Positions 34,925-44,770 of a stretch of DNA of 64,000 nt are shown in pieces. The stretch's first letter is position 1. Each line of letters opens with the position of its first letter. A model generated the notes under the pieces. That model was given only the letters and a program-made list of their open reading frames with translations. It was not told the DNA's origin and did not search any database. Source of the stretch: Aggregatilinea lenta (GTDB lineage: Bacteria; Chloroflexota; Anaerolineae; Aggregatilineales; Aggregatilineaceae); contig NZ_BFCB01000003.1 in the NCBI RefSeq assembly GCF_003569045.1, positions 2,666,001 to 2,730,000 of the forward strand, written 5' to 3'. The position numbers and the translations under genes are program-made.

Positions 34925-36223
34925 TCAGGCGGTGGTCAGGACCGCTTCGCGGTGGATGTGTGCGCCCAGCCCCTGCAGCTTTTCTTCGACGCGCTCGTAG
35001 CCCCGGTCGATCTGGCCGATGTTGCGGATGACCGTTGTGCCGCGCGCGCACAGCGCTGCGATGATCAGCGACATGCCCGCGCGGATGTCTGGGCTGCTGA
35101 TATCCGGCGCACCCCGCAGCACGGTCGGGCCGTGCACCACGGCGCGGTGCGGATCGCACAGGATGATGCGCGCGCCCATCTGTGTGAGCTTGTCGGTGAA
35201 GAAGAAGCGGCTGTTGTACATCCACTCGTGGAACAGCACCGCGCCCGCCGACTGCGTGGCAACCGTCAGCGCGATGCTCATCAGGTCGGAGGGGAAGGCG
35301 GGCCAGGGCTGCGCCTTGATCTCCGGGATCTGGTTGCCCAGGTCGCGCTCGACGACCAGCGCCTGACCGCGCGGCACGCGGATGTCATTACCCTCGGCTG
35401 CCCACTCCACGCCCAGACGCCGGAAGACCAGCGCTGCCATGTCGAGATAGTGCGGATCGGCTTCGCGGATGCGGATCTCGCTGTCGGTGACGACCGCTGC
35501 CCCGATAAAGCTAACGACTTCGAGGTAGTCCGCGCCGACGCGGAACTCGCCGCCGTGCAGCCGCTCGACGCCCTGGATCACCAAACAGTTCGTGCCGATG
35601 CCATCGATTTGTGCGCCCATGCCGTTCAGCATGTTGCACAGGTCCTGCACGTGCGGCTCTGACGCGGCGTTGCGGATACGGGTCGTGCCTTGCGCGCGGA
35701 CAGCGACCATCAACGCGTTTTCGGTTGCGGTGACGCTGGCTTCGTCGAGCAGGATATCCGCGCCGTGCAGCGATGGCGCGCGCATGTGGAACACGCCGTC
35801 GAACTCGACCTCCGTGCCCAGCTTGCGCAGCGCCAGAATATGTGTGTCCAGCCGCCGCCGCCCGATCACATCGCCGCCCGGCGGGGGCATTTCCAGCGCA
35901 CCCGTGCGCGCCAGGACCGGCCCGGCGAACACGACCGAAGCACGCGTTTGCAGGCACAGATCGGTGGGCAGAGTGGACGTGGTGATGTCTTTTGCATGCA
36001 CATGCACGCGATGGTCACCTAATAATTCGACCTCCGCGCCGAGGCTGCGCATCAGGTCGTAAGTGACGCGCACGTCCGCGATGTCTGGCATGTTAGTCAG
36101 GATGACCGGCTCGTCGGTGAGCAGGCAGGCGGGCAGCATCTTCAGCGCGGCGTTCTTGTTACCGCTGACCGTGACCTCGCCGTGCAGCCGGTGATTGCCT
36201 TCGATCACAAATTGCTCGCGCAT
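34925..36223 (-). CDS. murA: UDP-N-acetylglucosamine 1-carboxyvinyltransferase MurA with Asp in the fosfomycin-Cys position
   Basis: 432 residues, the first committed enzyme of peptidoglycan synthesis, which transfers enolpyruvate from PEP to UDP-GlcNAc. Landmarks: SGNKNAALK with the conserved Lys23, ASVVFAGPVLARTG, PPPGGDVIGRRRLDTH, SDLMSIALTVATQSAG with its Asp, and DRGYERVEEKLQGLGAHI. The loop residue that is Cys115 in E. coli is Asp118 here (GGD instead of GGC). Natural Cys-to-Asp MurAs are known to be active and insensitive to fosfomycin. The gene is 21 bp downstream of the SAM hydrolase gene on the same strand. Confidence 0.96.
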   Translation of the reverse strand: MREQFVIEGNHRLHGEVTVSGNKNAALKMLPACLLTDEPVILTNMPDIADVRVTYDLMRSLGAEVELLGDHRVHVHAKDITTSTLPTDLCLQTRASVVFAGPVLARTGALEMPPPGGDVIGRRRLDTHILALRKLGTEVEFDGVFHMRAPSLHGADILLDEASVTATENALMVAVRAQGTTRIRNAASEPHVQDLCNMLNGMGAQIDGIGTNCLVIQGVERLHGGEFRVGADYLEVVSFIGAAVVTDSEIRIREADPHYLDMAALVFRRLGVEWAAEGNDIRVPRGQALVVERDLGNQIPEIKAQPWPAFPSDLMSIALTVATQSAGAVLFHEWMYNSRFFFTDKLTQMGARIILCDPHRAVVHGPTVLRGAPDISSPDIRAGMSLIIAALCARGTTVIRNIGQIDRGYERVEEKLQGLGAHIHREAVLTTA

Positions 36224-36244
36224 GATGATCGCCTCGCGGAGAGG

Positions 36245-37096
36245 CTAGCCTCCCAGCTCCAAAATGACCGGATCGCCCAGCGTCACGCCCAACTGCTGTG
36301 CCGCGCTGCCCTGATTGATGCCGATTTCCAGTTGGCCGGAGCTGCCGACGAGGGCTGTCATCGTGCCCGGCGGCACCGCGCTGTAGGTGCGGTGAATGGC
36401 ATCGACTGTGCGTGACCCAGTGGTGACCCGGCTGCGGGCCGCATCCACGGCGCGCACGGCGTCGCGGTCCGCGCCGAACTGCGGCGTCAACTCCAGCGCG
36501 TCCGGGTCGGTCCACAGCATCTGGCCGATGCTGGTGATCACATTGCCGAAGTGGTCGATGTGCAGCACTTCGCCCGTGACGCGCGCCGGTTCGACTGTGA
36601 GCGTCGGGTCGGGCAGCTCGATCAGTTCCGGCACGGCAGGGCCGAACTCCGTGACCGGTACGCCAGCCGCCAGATGCGCTGCTGCTGGGCTGAAGATGTC
36701 GCGCCCGTGGAACGTCGCGCTGAGGCCCGGCTGATAGTACGCGTCGTTTTGCAGCACGCTCGCATGCTGCACCTGGAGCAGAGGCAGTACGTAGCTGAGC
36801 ACGCCGTTGTTGGGAGCGACGAAGCTGCCACGATCGGTCACCACCGCGATCGGCTCGCGGTCGGTGCCCACGCCGGGATCGACCACGATCAGGAAGACGG
36901 TGTGCGGCGGGAAATGACGGAAGGCGGTCAACAGCACGTAGGCGGCCTGCCGCACGTTTTGCGGCTGGATCGCGTGCGTAAGGTCAACCAGTTGGGCGGA
37001 CGGGCAGATCGACAGGGCGACGCCCTTCATCGTGCCGACATAGGCATCGGACGTGCCAAAATCGGTCAAAATCGCGATTATAGGTGTTGTATTCAT
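36245..37096 (-). CDS. SAM hydrolase / adenosyl-fluoride-synthase-like protein (DUF62)
   Basis: 283 residues. The N-terminal domain starts IIAILTDFGTSDAYVGTMKG and has DPGVGTDREP and FHGRDIFSPAAAHLA; the C-terminal barrel has VLHIDHFGNVITSI and ALVGSSGQLEIGIN. The family hydrolyses S-adenosylmethionine to adenosine and methionine, with a few members being halogenases; no feature argues for a halogenase here. The start at 37096 is the homology start; longer in-frame starts run into the gyrB promoter region. It shares a strand with murA. Confidence 0.92.
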   Translation of the reverse strand: MNTTPIIAILTDFGTSDAYVGTMKGVALSICPSAQLVDLTHAIQPQNVRQAAYVLLTAFRHFPPHTVFLIVVDPGVGTDREPIAVVTDRGSFVAPNNGVLSYVLPLLQVQHASVLQNDAYYQPGLSATFHGRDIFSPAAAHLAAGVPVTEFGPAVPELIELPDPTLTVEPARVTGEVLHIDHFGNVITSIGQMLWTDPDALELTPQFGADRDAVRAVDAARSRVTTGSRTVDAIHRTYSAVPPGTMTALVGSSGQLEIGINQGSAAQQLGVTLGDPVILELGG

Positions 37097-37141
37097 GACG
37101 CAGATTGTACCAGCGAACCTCGCTTGAGCAAGCGGATTTCT

Positions 37142-37170
37142 TTGCTTGTGCGGACAGCACGAGGTATAAT
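37142..37170 (+). promoter_or_regulatory. Putative sigma-70-type promoter of gyrB
   Basis: TTGCTT, 17 bp, TATAAT: a good match to the vegetative consensus. A second TATAAT at 37204-37209 lacks a convincing -35. Confidence 0.6.
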
Positions 37171-37221
37171 TGAGCCTTAACTGGCCAGTGTCAAGAAAAG
37201 CTGTATAATAGGGCAATAAGA

Positions 37222-37234
37222 GAACAGGCGTTCG
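37222..37234. promoter_or_regulatory. LexA/DinR-type box upstream of gyrB
   Basis: GAACAGGCGTTCG fits GAAC-N4-GTTC and the inner pattern RNRY of the Bacillus-type SOS box CGAACRNRYGTTYG; only the first C differs (A here). It lies 12 bp after the second TATAAT, where a bound repressor would block RNA polymerase. No lexA gene is in the window, so the call is tentative. Confidence 0.4.
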
Positions 37235-37410
37235 ATTGACCTGTCTCAAAGAATCGGAACGTGAAGGGCCAGCAGACCTCTATTTCCCGGCAAACAAGAC
37301 GATGGCATAGACTGAAACTCCGATCATCCCGCTGGATCGATCCTTTGGGGTTATGCGTGAATCAGCCGTTTGGAATGGCGTGTGGGATGACAAGGCTTCA
37401 GGAGGCTTAA

Positions 37411-39381
<1,971 letters not shown>

Positions 39382-39412
39382 GCGCGTGCACTGAGAGTGC
39401 GACAGGAAACAC

Positions 39413-39444
39413 AACGGGCCTGCTCATATCAGGCCCGTTTTTAT
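39413..39444 (+). terminator. Rho-independent terminator after gyrB
   Basis: AACGGGCCTG-CTCATAT-CAGGCCCGTTTTTATT: a 10-bp GC-rich stem and a T-run, 30 bp past the gyrB stop. Confidence 0.95.
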
Positions 39445-39465
39445 TCGGGTAGCGGGTGCTGGCAC

Positions 39466-40545
39466 TTACGACAGCTGGACGAGGCTGTTTTCGGCCAGGA
39501 CGAAGCGGTGCGTGTTGGGCTTCTTGGGCTCGTGGATGACCGTCGCATTGTCCGCGATCAGGCTGGCGTCGATGCGCCCGGCGATATTCTTGATGGTGCA
39601 GAACGACATCACGATACTGTGTTCGATCTCGCTGTGCTCGATGATCACGTTGTTGCCAATGGCGGTGTACGGGCCGATGTAGGCGTTGGAAATGGTCACG
39701 TTGTCGCCGATGATCACCGGGCCACGTATGACACTGTCGATGATCTCAGAATCTTCGCCAATGATGACCCGGTGTGAGACATGCGAATCGCCCTTAATAC
39801 GCGGGTCCTGAAGATCGACCGGCGTGAACGGCAGTTGTTCCAGAATAAGCTGGTTGGCGAGCATAATCGCGTCTGGCTTGCCCGCGTCGATCCACCAGCC
39901 GTTGACCACGTAGGGGATCACACCTTTGCCCTGGTCGAGCAGGTACTGGATCGCGTCGGTGATTTCCAGTTCGTTGCGCCACGAGGGTTTGATATGATCG
40001 ATGGCATCGAAGATGTCGGGCTTGAAGACGTAGACGCCCGCAACGGCGAGATTGGTTGGCGGATCCTTCGGCTTTTCGACCAGCCGCACGATCTGCCCGT
40101 TTTCCAGCTCCGCGATGCCGAACGCGCTGGGGTTCGGCACCTCGGTCAGGGCCAGCGCGGCGCTAGCGCCAGTTTCTTCGAACTGCCGGTAGAGTACGTC
40201 CATGCGGTCTTGAAACACGTTGTCGCCCAGGTAGACGATAAACGGCTCGTCGCCGACGAACGGTTGGCAGAGCTTCACGGCGTGGGCGAGGCCCTTCGGG
40301 TTGGTCTGGGCGATGTACGTCAGTGGCACGCCGACGGTCTGCAGGCCGTCGCCCAATCGCTCCCGGATCGGAGAATCCAGGCTGTCCACGACCAGGCCAA
40401 TTTCGGTCGCGCCCATGTTCGTCAGGGTATCGATAGCGTACCGGAGCAGGGGCTTGTTGGCGACGGGCACCAGCGGCTTGGGCATCGTCAGCGTGACAGG
40501 GTATAACCGTGTGCCCTTGCCAGCGCACAAGATAACAGCTTTCAT
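39466..40545 (-). CDS. Glucose-1-phosphate thymidylyltransferase-like nucleotidyltransferase (long form)
   Basis: 359 residues. The N-terminal nucleotidyltransferase domain (1-235) has MKAVILCAGKGTRLYPVT, MPKPLVPVANKPLLRY, VYLGDNVFQDRM and WRNELEITDAIQYLL. The C-terminal left-handed beta-helix (about 255-345) has hexapeptide turns such as VIIGDNVTISNAYIGPY. It would make dTDP-glucose or a related activated sugar and could supply the two glycosyltransferases of this window. The start at 40545 is the homology start; the open frame reaches much further upstream but without a ribosome site. Convergent with gyrB. Confidence 0.9.
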   Translation of the reverse strand: MKAVILCAGKGTRLYPVTLTMPKPLVPVANKPLLRYAIDTLTNMGATEIGLVVDSLDSPIRERLGDGLQTVGVPLTYIAQTNPKGLAHAVKLCQPFVGDEPFIVYLGDNVFQDRMDVLYRQFEETGASAALALTEVPNPSAFGIAELENGQIVRLVEKPKDPPTNLAVAGVYVFKPDIFDAIDHIKPSWRNELEITDAIQYLLDQGKGVIPYVVNGWWIDAGKPDAIMLANQLILEQLPFTPVDLQDPRIKGDSHVSHRVIIGEDSEIIDSVIRGPVIIGDNVTISNAYIGPYTAIGNNVIIEHSEIEHSIVMSFCTIKNIAGRIDASLIADNATVIHEPKKPNTHRFVLAENSLVQLS

Positions 40546-40804
40546 TGACTTGCTTACCTGCTTTCTCGTCCAGATTGTGACGCGAAGGTGGAATATTTCG
40601 CACGCAGAGATGCTAGCGCAGCGCGCGGAGTGCCGCAACTTGGTAGCGGGTCGCGAAAGCTGATGGCAGGCTGACATTTGCCGGATGTTTTGCCCTGAAC
40701 TACAACTTCCGGCGAAATATATGCGTAAATAGAGGTGGAGGCCGCTGAGGTTCAACGCGGCGGTCGTTACGTGGTATGATCGGGCAAGTTCAAGGGTGGA
40801 AAGC

Positions 40805-41581
40805 ATGTTTCAGCACAGCTCTCGTGGAACAGCCGTCTGGCTGATAATCGTCGGTCTTGCGCTGGCGCTCACACTCATCGCCGGGGAAATCCCCGCTGCT
40901 GCGGCTGCGCTGCTGCTGGCTGCCTACCTGGCGCTGGCGTACGTGGTGACGCGCCGCGTGGAGGTTGGCTCGATTATCGAGTCGCTGCCCCGTCCACCCG
41001 CACGCCAGGCCCAGGCGACCGAGGTCGCCCGAGAGGCCAGCGGACGTGCGAGTAACCATCCCCGCTTTGACCCGCTGGTGCACCTGCTGGACATCGGCCT
41101 GATCGTGGACGAACAGCGGCCCGATGGCCTATCGCTGCGGCGCGGGCGCTTCATTTCGCTGGACGACGACGGCGTCCGCCCGTTCGCGATCGTGGACGTG
41201 CCGGAAGGCATCGGGGATCGCATGGCGCGCATCCGGTTTGAGATCCGCGACGAAGACGGCAAGCCGCGCTATGTCTACGAGGACGACAAGTGGCTGCGCG
41301 CGGGCGAAAACGCCCTGCTGCCGGATTACCGGCTTCCGATCAGTGGCAACGAGTCGCAGCTGGGAGCGGGAATGTGGATCATGCGCGTCCAGGTGGACGG
41401 CGGCATGCTGGGCATTCACAACTTCAACCTGTCCCCCTCGCTGAGTGAGCGCCGCCGCCAGTTATCACCAGATGGCGAGCTGCGCGAGCGGGTATGGCGC
41501 AGCGAGGAAGAAGACGTCGCGCTGCCGCTGAGCCTTGAGGAACTGCTGCGGCAGCAGAGTCAGCAGCACCGGGCGAGGTAA
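40805..41581 (+). CDS. Membrane-anchored beta-domain protein 1 of the E1-E2-JAB locus
   Basis: 258 residues. Two close hydrophobic segments (about 9-48) anchor it, followed by a mainly beta soluble domain (about 85-215). Its core pattern LLDIGLIV, RIRFEIRDEDGKPRY, WLRAGENALLPDYRLPI and WIMRVQVDGGMLGIHNF resembles an Ig-like sandwich. The C-terminus (about 216-258) is charged and helical. The next two genes encode proteins of the same plan. The ATG at 40805 follows AAGGGTGG; a GTG three codons upstream is an alternative. First gene of an eight-gene operon; TATGAT at 40775 may be its -10. No known family recognised. Confidence 0.72.
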   Translation: MFQHSSRGTAVWLIIVGLALALTLIAGEIPAAAAALLLAAYLALAYVVTRRVEVGSIIESLPRPPARQAQATEVAREASGRASNHPRFDPLVHLLDIGLIVDEQRPDGLSLRRGRFISLDDDGVRPFAIVDVPEGIGDRMARIRFEIRDEDGKPRYVYEDDKWLRAGENALLPDYRLPISGNESQLGAGMWIMRVQVDGGMLGIHNFNLSPSLSERRRQLSPDGELRERVWRSEEEDVALPLSLEELLRQQSQQHRAR

Positions 41582-41591
41582 CCGTACTCAT

Positions 41592-42269
41592 ATGAACGGC
41601 GTGATCTTTATCCTCCTCATTTTGGCTGTCCTGGCAGTTCTGTTTCTCGTGACCTCTTCGGGCCAGACCCAACCGGCGTCGCGCCAGGGGTACAGCCAGA
41701 AACGCAAGATGCAGGCAATTGATCAGGACCTGCACCCGGTGGCGCGGGAAGCGATGCGTCGCGCGGGTTACGGCGCGGACGCGTCGTACGTGCAGGTGGC
41801 TGACATCGGGCTGCTGGCCTATCGCAACACGTCCGACGGCAAAGTGATCCGTGCAGGCGACGTGCTGGTGGACTCGCGCTATCTGCGGCCCTTTGCCGAG
41901 CTGTGGCTGCCCTACGCGGCGGCGGGCAGCGTCCGGTTTGAGATTGCGGACGGGGGCGGGCGGCTGCGGTATGCCGACGAGGCGCAGTATGAGCTTCAGC
42001 GCGGGGTCAATACCGTGCTGCCGGGCACGTGGCTGCCGCTGGAAGGAAAGGCGATTGAGCCGGGCGAAGACTGGACGCTGCGACTGATGGCGAGCGGTAC
42101 GCTGCTGGCCTCGCACCTCTTTGGCTGGGAACCGGTCGGCGGCGGCACGATTCAGCAGTACGTGGCCGGGGACGGTGAACTCAGCCCGGCGCTGCGAGAA
42201 GCGGTGCTGCGTGCCGAGTCGCGCAGTGCGGTGAGCCTTTCGGAGTTGCTGTCGGATCAGGGCGAGTAA
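41592..42269 (+). CDS. Membrane-anchored beta-domain protein 2 of the E1-E2-JAB locus
   Basis: 225 residues. One N-terminal membrane helix (about 3-22), a short basic linker, and a beta domain (about 60-190) that shares order and motifs with protein 1: VADIGLLAYR, SVRFEIADGGGRLRY, LQRGVNTVLPGTWLPL and WTLRLMASGTLLASHLFGW. It begins 10 bp after the previous stop with GAGG about 13 bases upstream. The C-terminal helix ends SLSELLSDQGE, parallel to LSLEELLRQQ in protein 1. It does not end in a Gly-Gly tail. Confidence 0.72.
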   Translation: MNGVIFILLILAVLAVLFLVTSSGQTQPASRQGYSQKRKMQAIDQDLHPVAREAMRRAGYGADASYVQVADIGLLAYRNTSDGKVIRAGDVLVDSRYLRPFAELWLPYAAAGSVRFEIADGGGRLRYADEAQYELQRGVNTVLPGTWLPLEGKAIEPGEDWTLRLMASGTLLASHLFGWEPVGGGTIQQYVAGDGELSPALREAVLRAESRSAVSLSELLSDQGE

Positions 42270-42312
42270 TGGAAGCGCATTGAAGTAGACGTAGCGGAAT
42301 GGCTGATCTGGT

Positions 42313-43092
42313 ATGACTTACAAGGAAAAGCGGAAGCGCAGCCCCTGGCAGCCGCCTCAGTTGGCGCGACCGTCCGGTGCGGCGATCGTCGGCAGCTCGG
42401 CTATTGGGGCGCTGGCGCTGTACGCTCTCCTGTCCGGCGACGTCTGGGTCGCGGCGGGATGGGGCATGGCCGCCATGCTGATTTTCCTCGTGGTGCTGGC
42501 GGTGTACTTCTGGGGATCGCTGGTGTTTGGCGGCACGCTGAGCGCGTTCGGCAGCAGCAGGCCCGTGCCGTGGACGTTCGGCGCAGTCGAGGATGCCACG
42601 CACGACATCGATCCGGGCATCGAAATTCTGTCCGCCGGGGTGCTGGCCTACTACGATGATGTGGCGGAAGCCGTGCCGTGTTTCCGTACGGTTCCGGCGC
42701 GTGGACTGCGTGCGGTGCGACCCTTCCTTGTCGCGCGTAGCGGCATGGACGAGATGCGCGACTTTGAATTTGAGCTGGTGGATGCGCACGATCGCGCCCG
42801 GTTCCGGCGGCGGATCGAGCAGGCGCTGAGCAGCACGCCGGGCCTCGTTATCCTGCCCCTGCCGCTGGCGCTGGCGTCTGCGAGACCGGAGCTGGTATGG
42901 GGCTGGCGCGTGCGATCCGGGATCACGGTGCTGGCGACGTTTCACATCGACCTGACTGACGAAACGCTGCGACACAGTGGGATGTTGGAAGACGCAGGTG
43001 GCGATCACGGTCCGTTGGGTGTCTTGCTGCACGAGCTGGCCACACGTGAACCGGCTGACCTGCCCGTTGAAAGGCTTCAGGAGGGGGTATGA
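42313..43092 (+). CDS. Membrane-anchored beta-domain protein 3 of the E1-E2-JAB locus
   Basis: 259 residues. A basic N-terminus (MTYKEKRKRSPW), two membrane helices (about 24-75), then a beta domain (about 95-220) with the same order as proteins 1 and 2 though more diverged: IEILSAGVLAYYDD, DFEFELVDAHDRARF, EQALSSTPGLVILPLPL and WGWRVRSGITVLATFHIDL. The stop overlaps the ATG of the E2-like gene (ATGA), which ties the membrane proteins to the conjugation genes. Confidence 0.72.
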   Translation: MTYKEKRKRSPWQPPQLARPSGAAIVGSSAIGALALYALLSGDVWVAAGWGMAAMLIFLVVLAVYFWGSLVFGGTLSAFGSSRPVPWTFGAVEDATHDIDPGIEILSAGVLAYYDDVAEAVPCFRTVPARGLRAVRPFLVARSGMDEMRDFEFELVDAHDRARFRRRIEQALSSTPGLVILPLPLALASARPELVWGWRVRSGITVLATFHIDLTDETLRHSGMLEDAGGDHGPLGVLLHELATREPADLPVERLQEGV

Positions 43093-43568
43093 GCAGAGGA
43101 AGCTGGTGGGGAAGCCCCGATCAGGTTTCGACCCGGCTGCGGCTGGAGGTCGAGCTGATGCGGGCGACTTTCGCCGATACGTTTCGCCTGATTGTGCCAA
43201 AGCGCGAGCTGCTGTACTGGCAGGGCGATGTCGAGATTAATATGCACGGCATCCCGCAGCGGCTGCATACGCTGAAGATCATCTATCCGGTGGAGTATCC
43301 AAACCGCCCGGCAGAGGCGTATGTGATCAAGCCGACGGTTTACAGCGAAAAGCATCAGTTTGAAGACGGGCAGTTGTGCCTGTTTAACCCGAAGGACGGG
43401 GTGACGTACGGCTGGAATCCGAGCACCTCGACTGCCGTCACAGTGGCGGGCTGGGCGGTCGAGTGGCTGTACTCGTACTACACCTGGCGGTCCACGGGGG
43501 TGTGGCCGGGCGTCGAGGAGCAAATGCCGCCCAGCAAGGCGCCGCGCAATAAAAGGAGACGGTCGTGA
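43089..43568 (+). CDS. E2 (ubiquitin-conjugating enzyme)-like protein
   Basis: 159 residues with a UBC fold. After an N-terminal helix (TRLRLEVELMRATF) come strands with YWQGDVEINMHG, the hallmark IIYPVEYPNRPAEAYVI (YPxxYPxxP), and the active-site stretch KHQFEDGQLCLFNPKDG with His89 and Cys97. A C-terminal WAVEWLYSYYTWRSTGVWPG matches the W-rich end common in bacterial E2s. It should take a modifier from the E1-like protein onto Cys97 as a thioester. The ATG overlaps the previous stop and the stop overlaps the next start (GTGA). A basic tail (PRNKRRRS) may contact the membrane. Confidence 0.85.
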   Translation: MSRGSWWGSPDQVSTRLRLEVELMRATFADTFRLIVPKRELLYWQGDVEINMHGIPQRLHTLKIIYPVEYPNRPAEAYVIKPTVYSEKHQFEDGQLCLFNPKDGVTYGWNPSTSTAVTVAGWAVEWLYSYYTWRSTGVWPGVEEQMPPSKAPRNKRRRS

Positions 43569-44770
43569 GCGAGGTCAAACAGGAGAATCCGAGGTACGAC
43601 ATGCCACGCGTCGTCGTGGCGCAGCGCGTGATCGACAAGATCACACGGGGCGCGCTGCTGTACCCTGAGCCGGAAACCGGCGAGGCGATGATCGGGTTGG
43701 TCGTGTCGCGTCCGGGGCAGTCGGAGCCGGAGATTTACATCCTCGACACGATCAGTCCCGGCGAACGTGCCGTGCGCGAGTGGGGCATGTTCGAGCAGGG
43801 CGACGATTGGCAGGGCGACGTCTTCCACTGGCTGTACATCAACTGGGAGACCTACCGCGCCCAGCGGCGCGGCTCCTATGGGAATGCGGTCGCGGCCAAG
43901 TGGGACGTGCCACTGGCGCACGTGGGCGACTGGCACAAACAGCCGGACGACATGATCGAGCCGTCCGGCGGCGACCTGATGCAGGCGCGGCGCATGATCA
44001 ACGACGCGGAAACGCCGATTGCGCAGGTCGTCGCTCCGATCGTGACGATGTACTCGCTGAAGCACGCGAAGCCAGTCGAGGTTGCCGTCGAATCCGCTGC
44101 CGAATCCGGAGCGTCGAGTGAGGCCGCGTCGGAACCAGATGGTGACGACCCAGCGCCGGAAACAGAAGTGGCTGAAGCGTCCACGCCCGCGCCGGAGCGG
44201 GTTCAGGTGACCGAATACCTGATGGGCGTGCAGCCGCCGCCCCCTGCGCCGGGCATGGTGACCGTCGAAAGGCCGGGCGAAGGCTGGCTGATCCGCATCG
44301 ACTTTTGGTACACCAGCCGCCGCCTCAAGCGGTTCGCGCGGCTCGTGCCGGAAGTGTGGCCGGATGACCGTTTGCCGGGACTGCCACCGCTGGCGTGGCA
44401 TCTGGCGCATCCGCGCCGCTTCGACCAGGAGTACAGCCTGCTGGCGCAGGCGGGTTATACCGTGGACGTGGTGCGCTGGGACGCGGACGGCAAACCGCCA
44501 TACGAGATTTGTTTCTCGGTGTACAAGCCTGGCAATCGCTACGCGATCCTGCTGGTGACGTCCATCGATTACCCGACTTCGATGCCTGCCGCGCGCGTCG
44601 CGCCGATGGTCACGGCAACCGAAGACGAAGATCTGTTCGAGAAGCTGTATGATGCGTCGTCGCCGCTGCTGATCACGCAAATGCCGGAGTGGCCGTGGGA
44701 TTCCAAGCGGACGCTGCTGGAGCTGATGTGGCACTTCGAAAAGACGCTGAAAGAGGATAGTGTGGTATGA
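43565..44770 (+). CDS. JAB/JAMM-like protein fused to a second UBC/RWD-like domain
   Basis: 401 residues. Domain 1 (about 10-165) is JAB-like: EPETGEAMIGLVVS supplies the Glu (E37), and GDWHKQPDDMIEPSGGD supplies His124, Ser134 and Asp137, but the second His of the JAMM motif (HxH) is Gln126. A Pro/Ala/Glu linker (about 168-230) follows. Domain 2 (about 235-400) looks like an E2/RWD fold: YEICFSVYKPG, then AILLVTSIDYPTSMPAARV with the YPxxxP turn, and a final helical WDSKRTLLELMWHFEK; no catalytic Cys is present. It may remove or process the modifier, or bind it without cleavage. GTG start overlaps the E2 stop. Confidence 0.78.
   Translation: MSEVKQENPRYDMPRVVVAQRVIDKITRGALLYPEPETGEAMIGLVVSRPGQSEPEIYILDTISPGERAVREWGMFEQGDDWQGDVFHWLYINWETYRAQRRGSYGNAVAAKWDVPLAHVGDWHKQPDDMIEPSGGDLMQARRMINDAETPIAQVVAPIVTMYSLKHAKPVEVAVESAAESGASSEAASEPDGDDPAPETEVAEASTPAPERVQVTEYLMGVQPPPPAPGMVTVERPGEGWLIRIDFWYTSRRLKRFARLVPEVWPDDRLPGLPPLAWHLAHPRRFDQEYSLLAQAGYTVDVVRWDADGKPPYEICFSVYKPGNRYAILLVTSIDYPTSMPAARVAPMVTATEDEDLFEKLYDASSPLLITQMPEWPWDSKRTLLELMWHFEKTLKEDSVV

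Larger units (their letters stand above)
37097..37410 (+). other. Intergenic region and long leader upstream of gyrB
   Basis: This 314-bp gene-free stretch holds two TATAAT boxes (37165-37170 and 37204-37209), a LexA-type dyad (37222-37234), and about 180 bp of leader before the gyrB ribosome site AGGAGG (37400-37405). I see no open frame or clear riboswitch fold in it. Confidence 0.6.

Noticed and set aside
37204-37209. A second TATAAT box before gyrB as an independent promoter
   Set aside because: No acceptable -35 lies 16-18 bp upstream; it is mentioned only as context for the LexA-type dyad.
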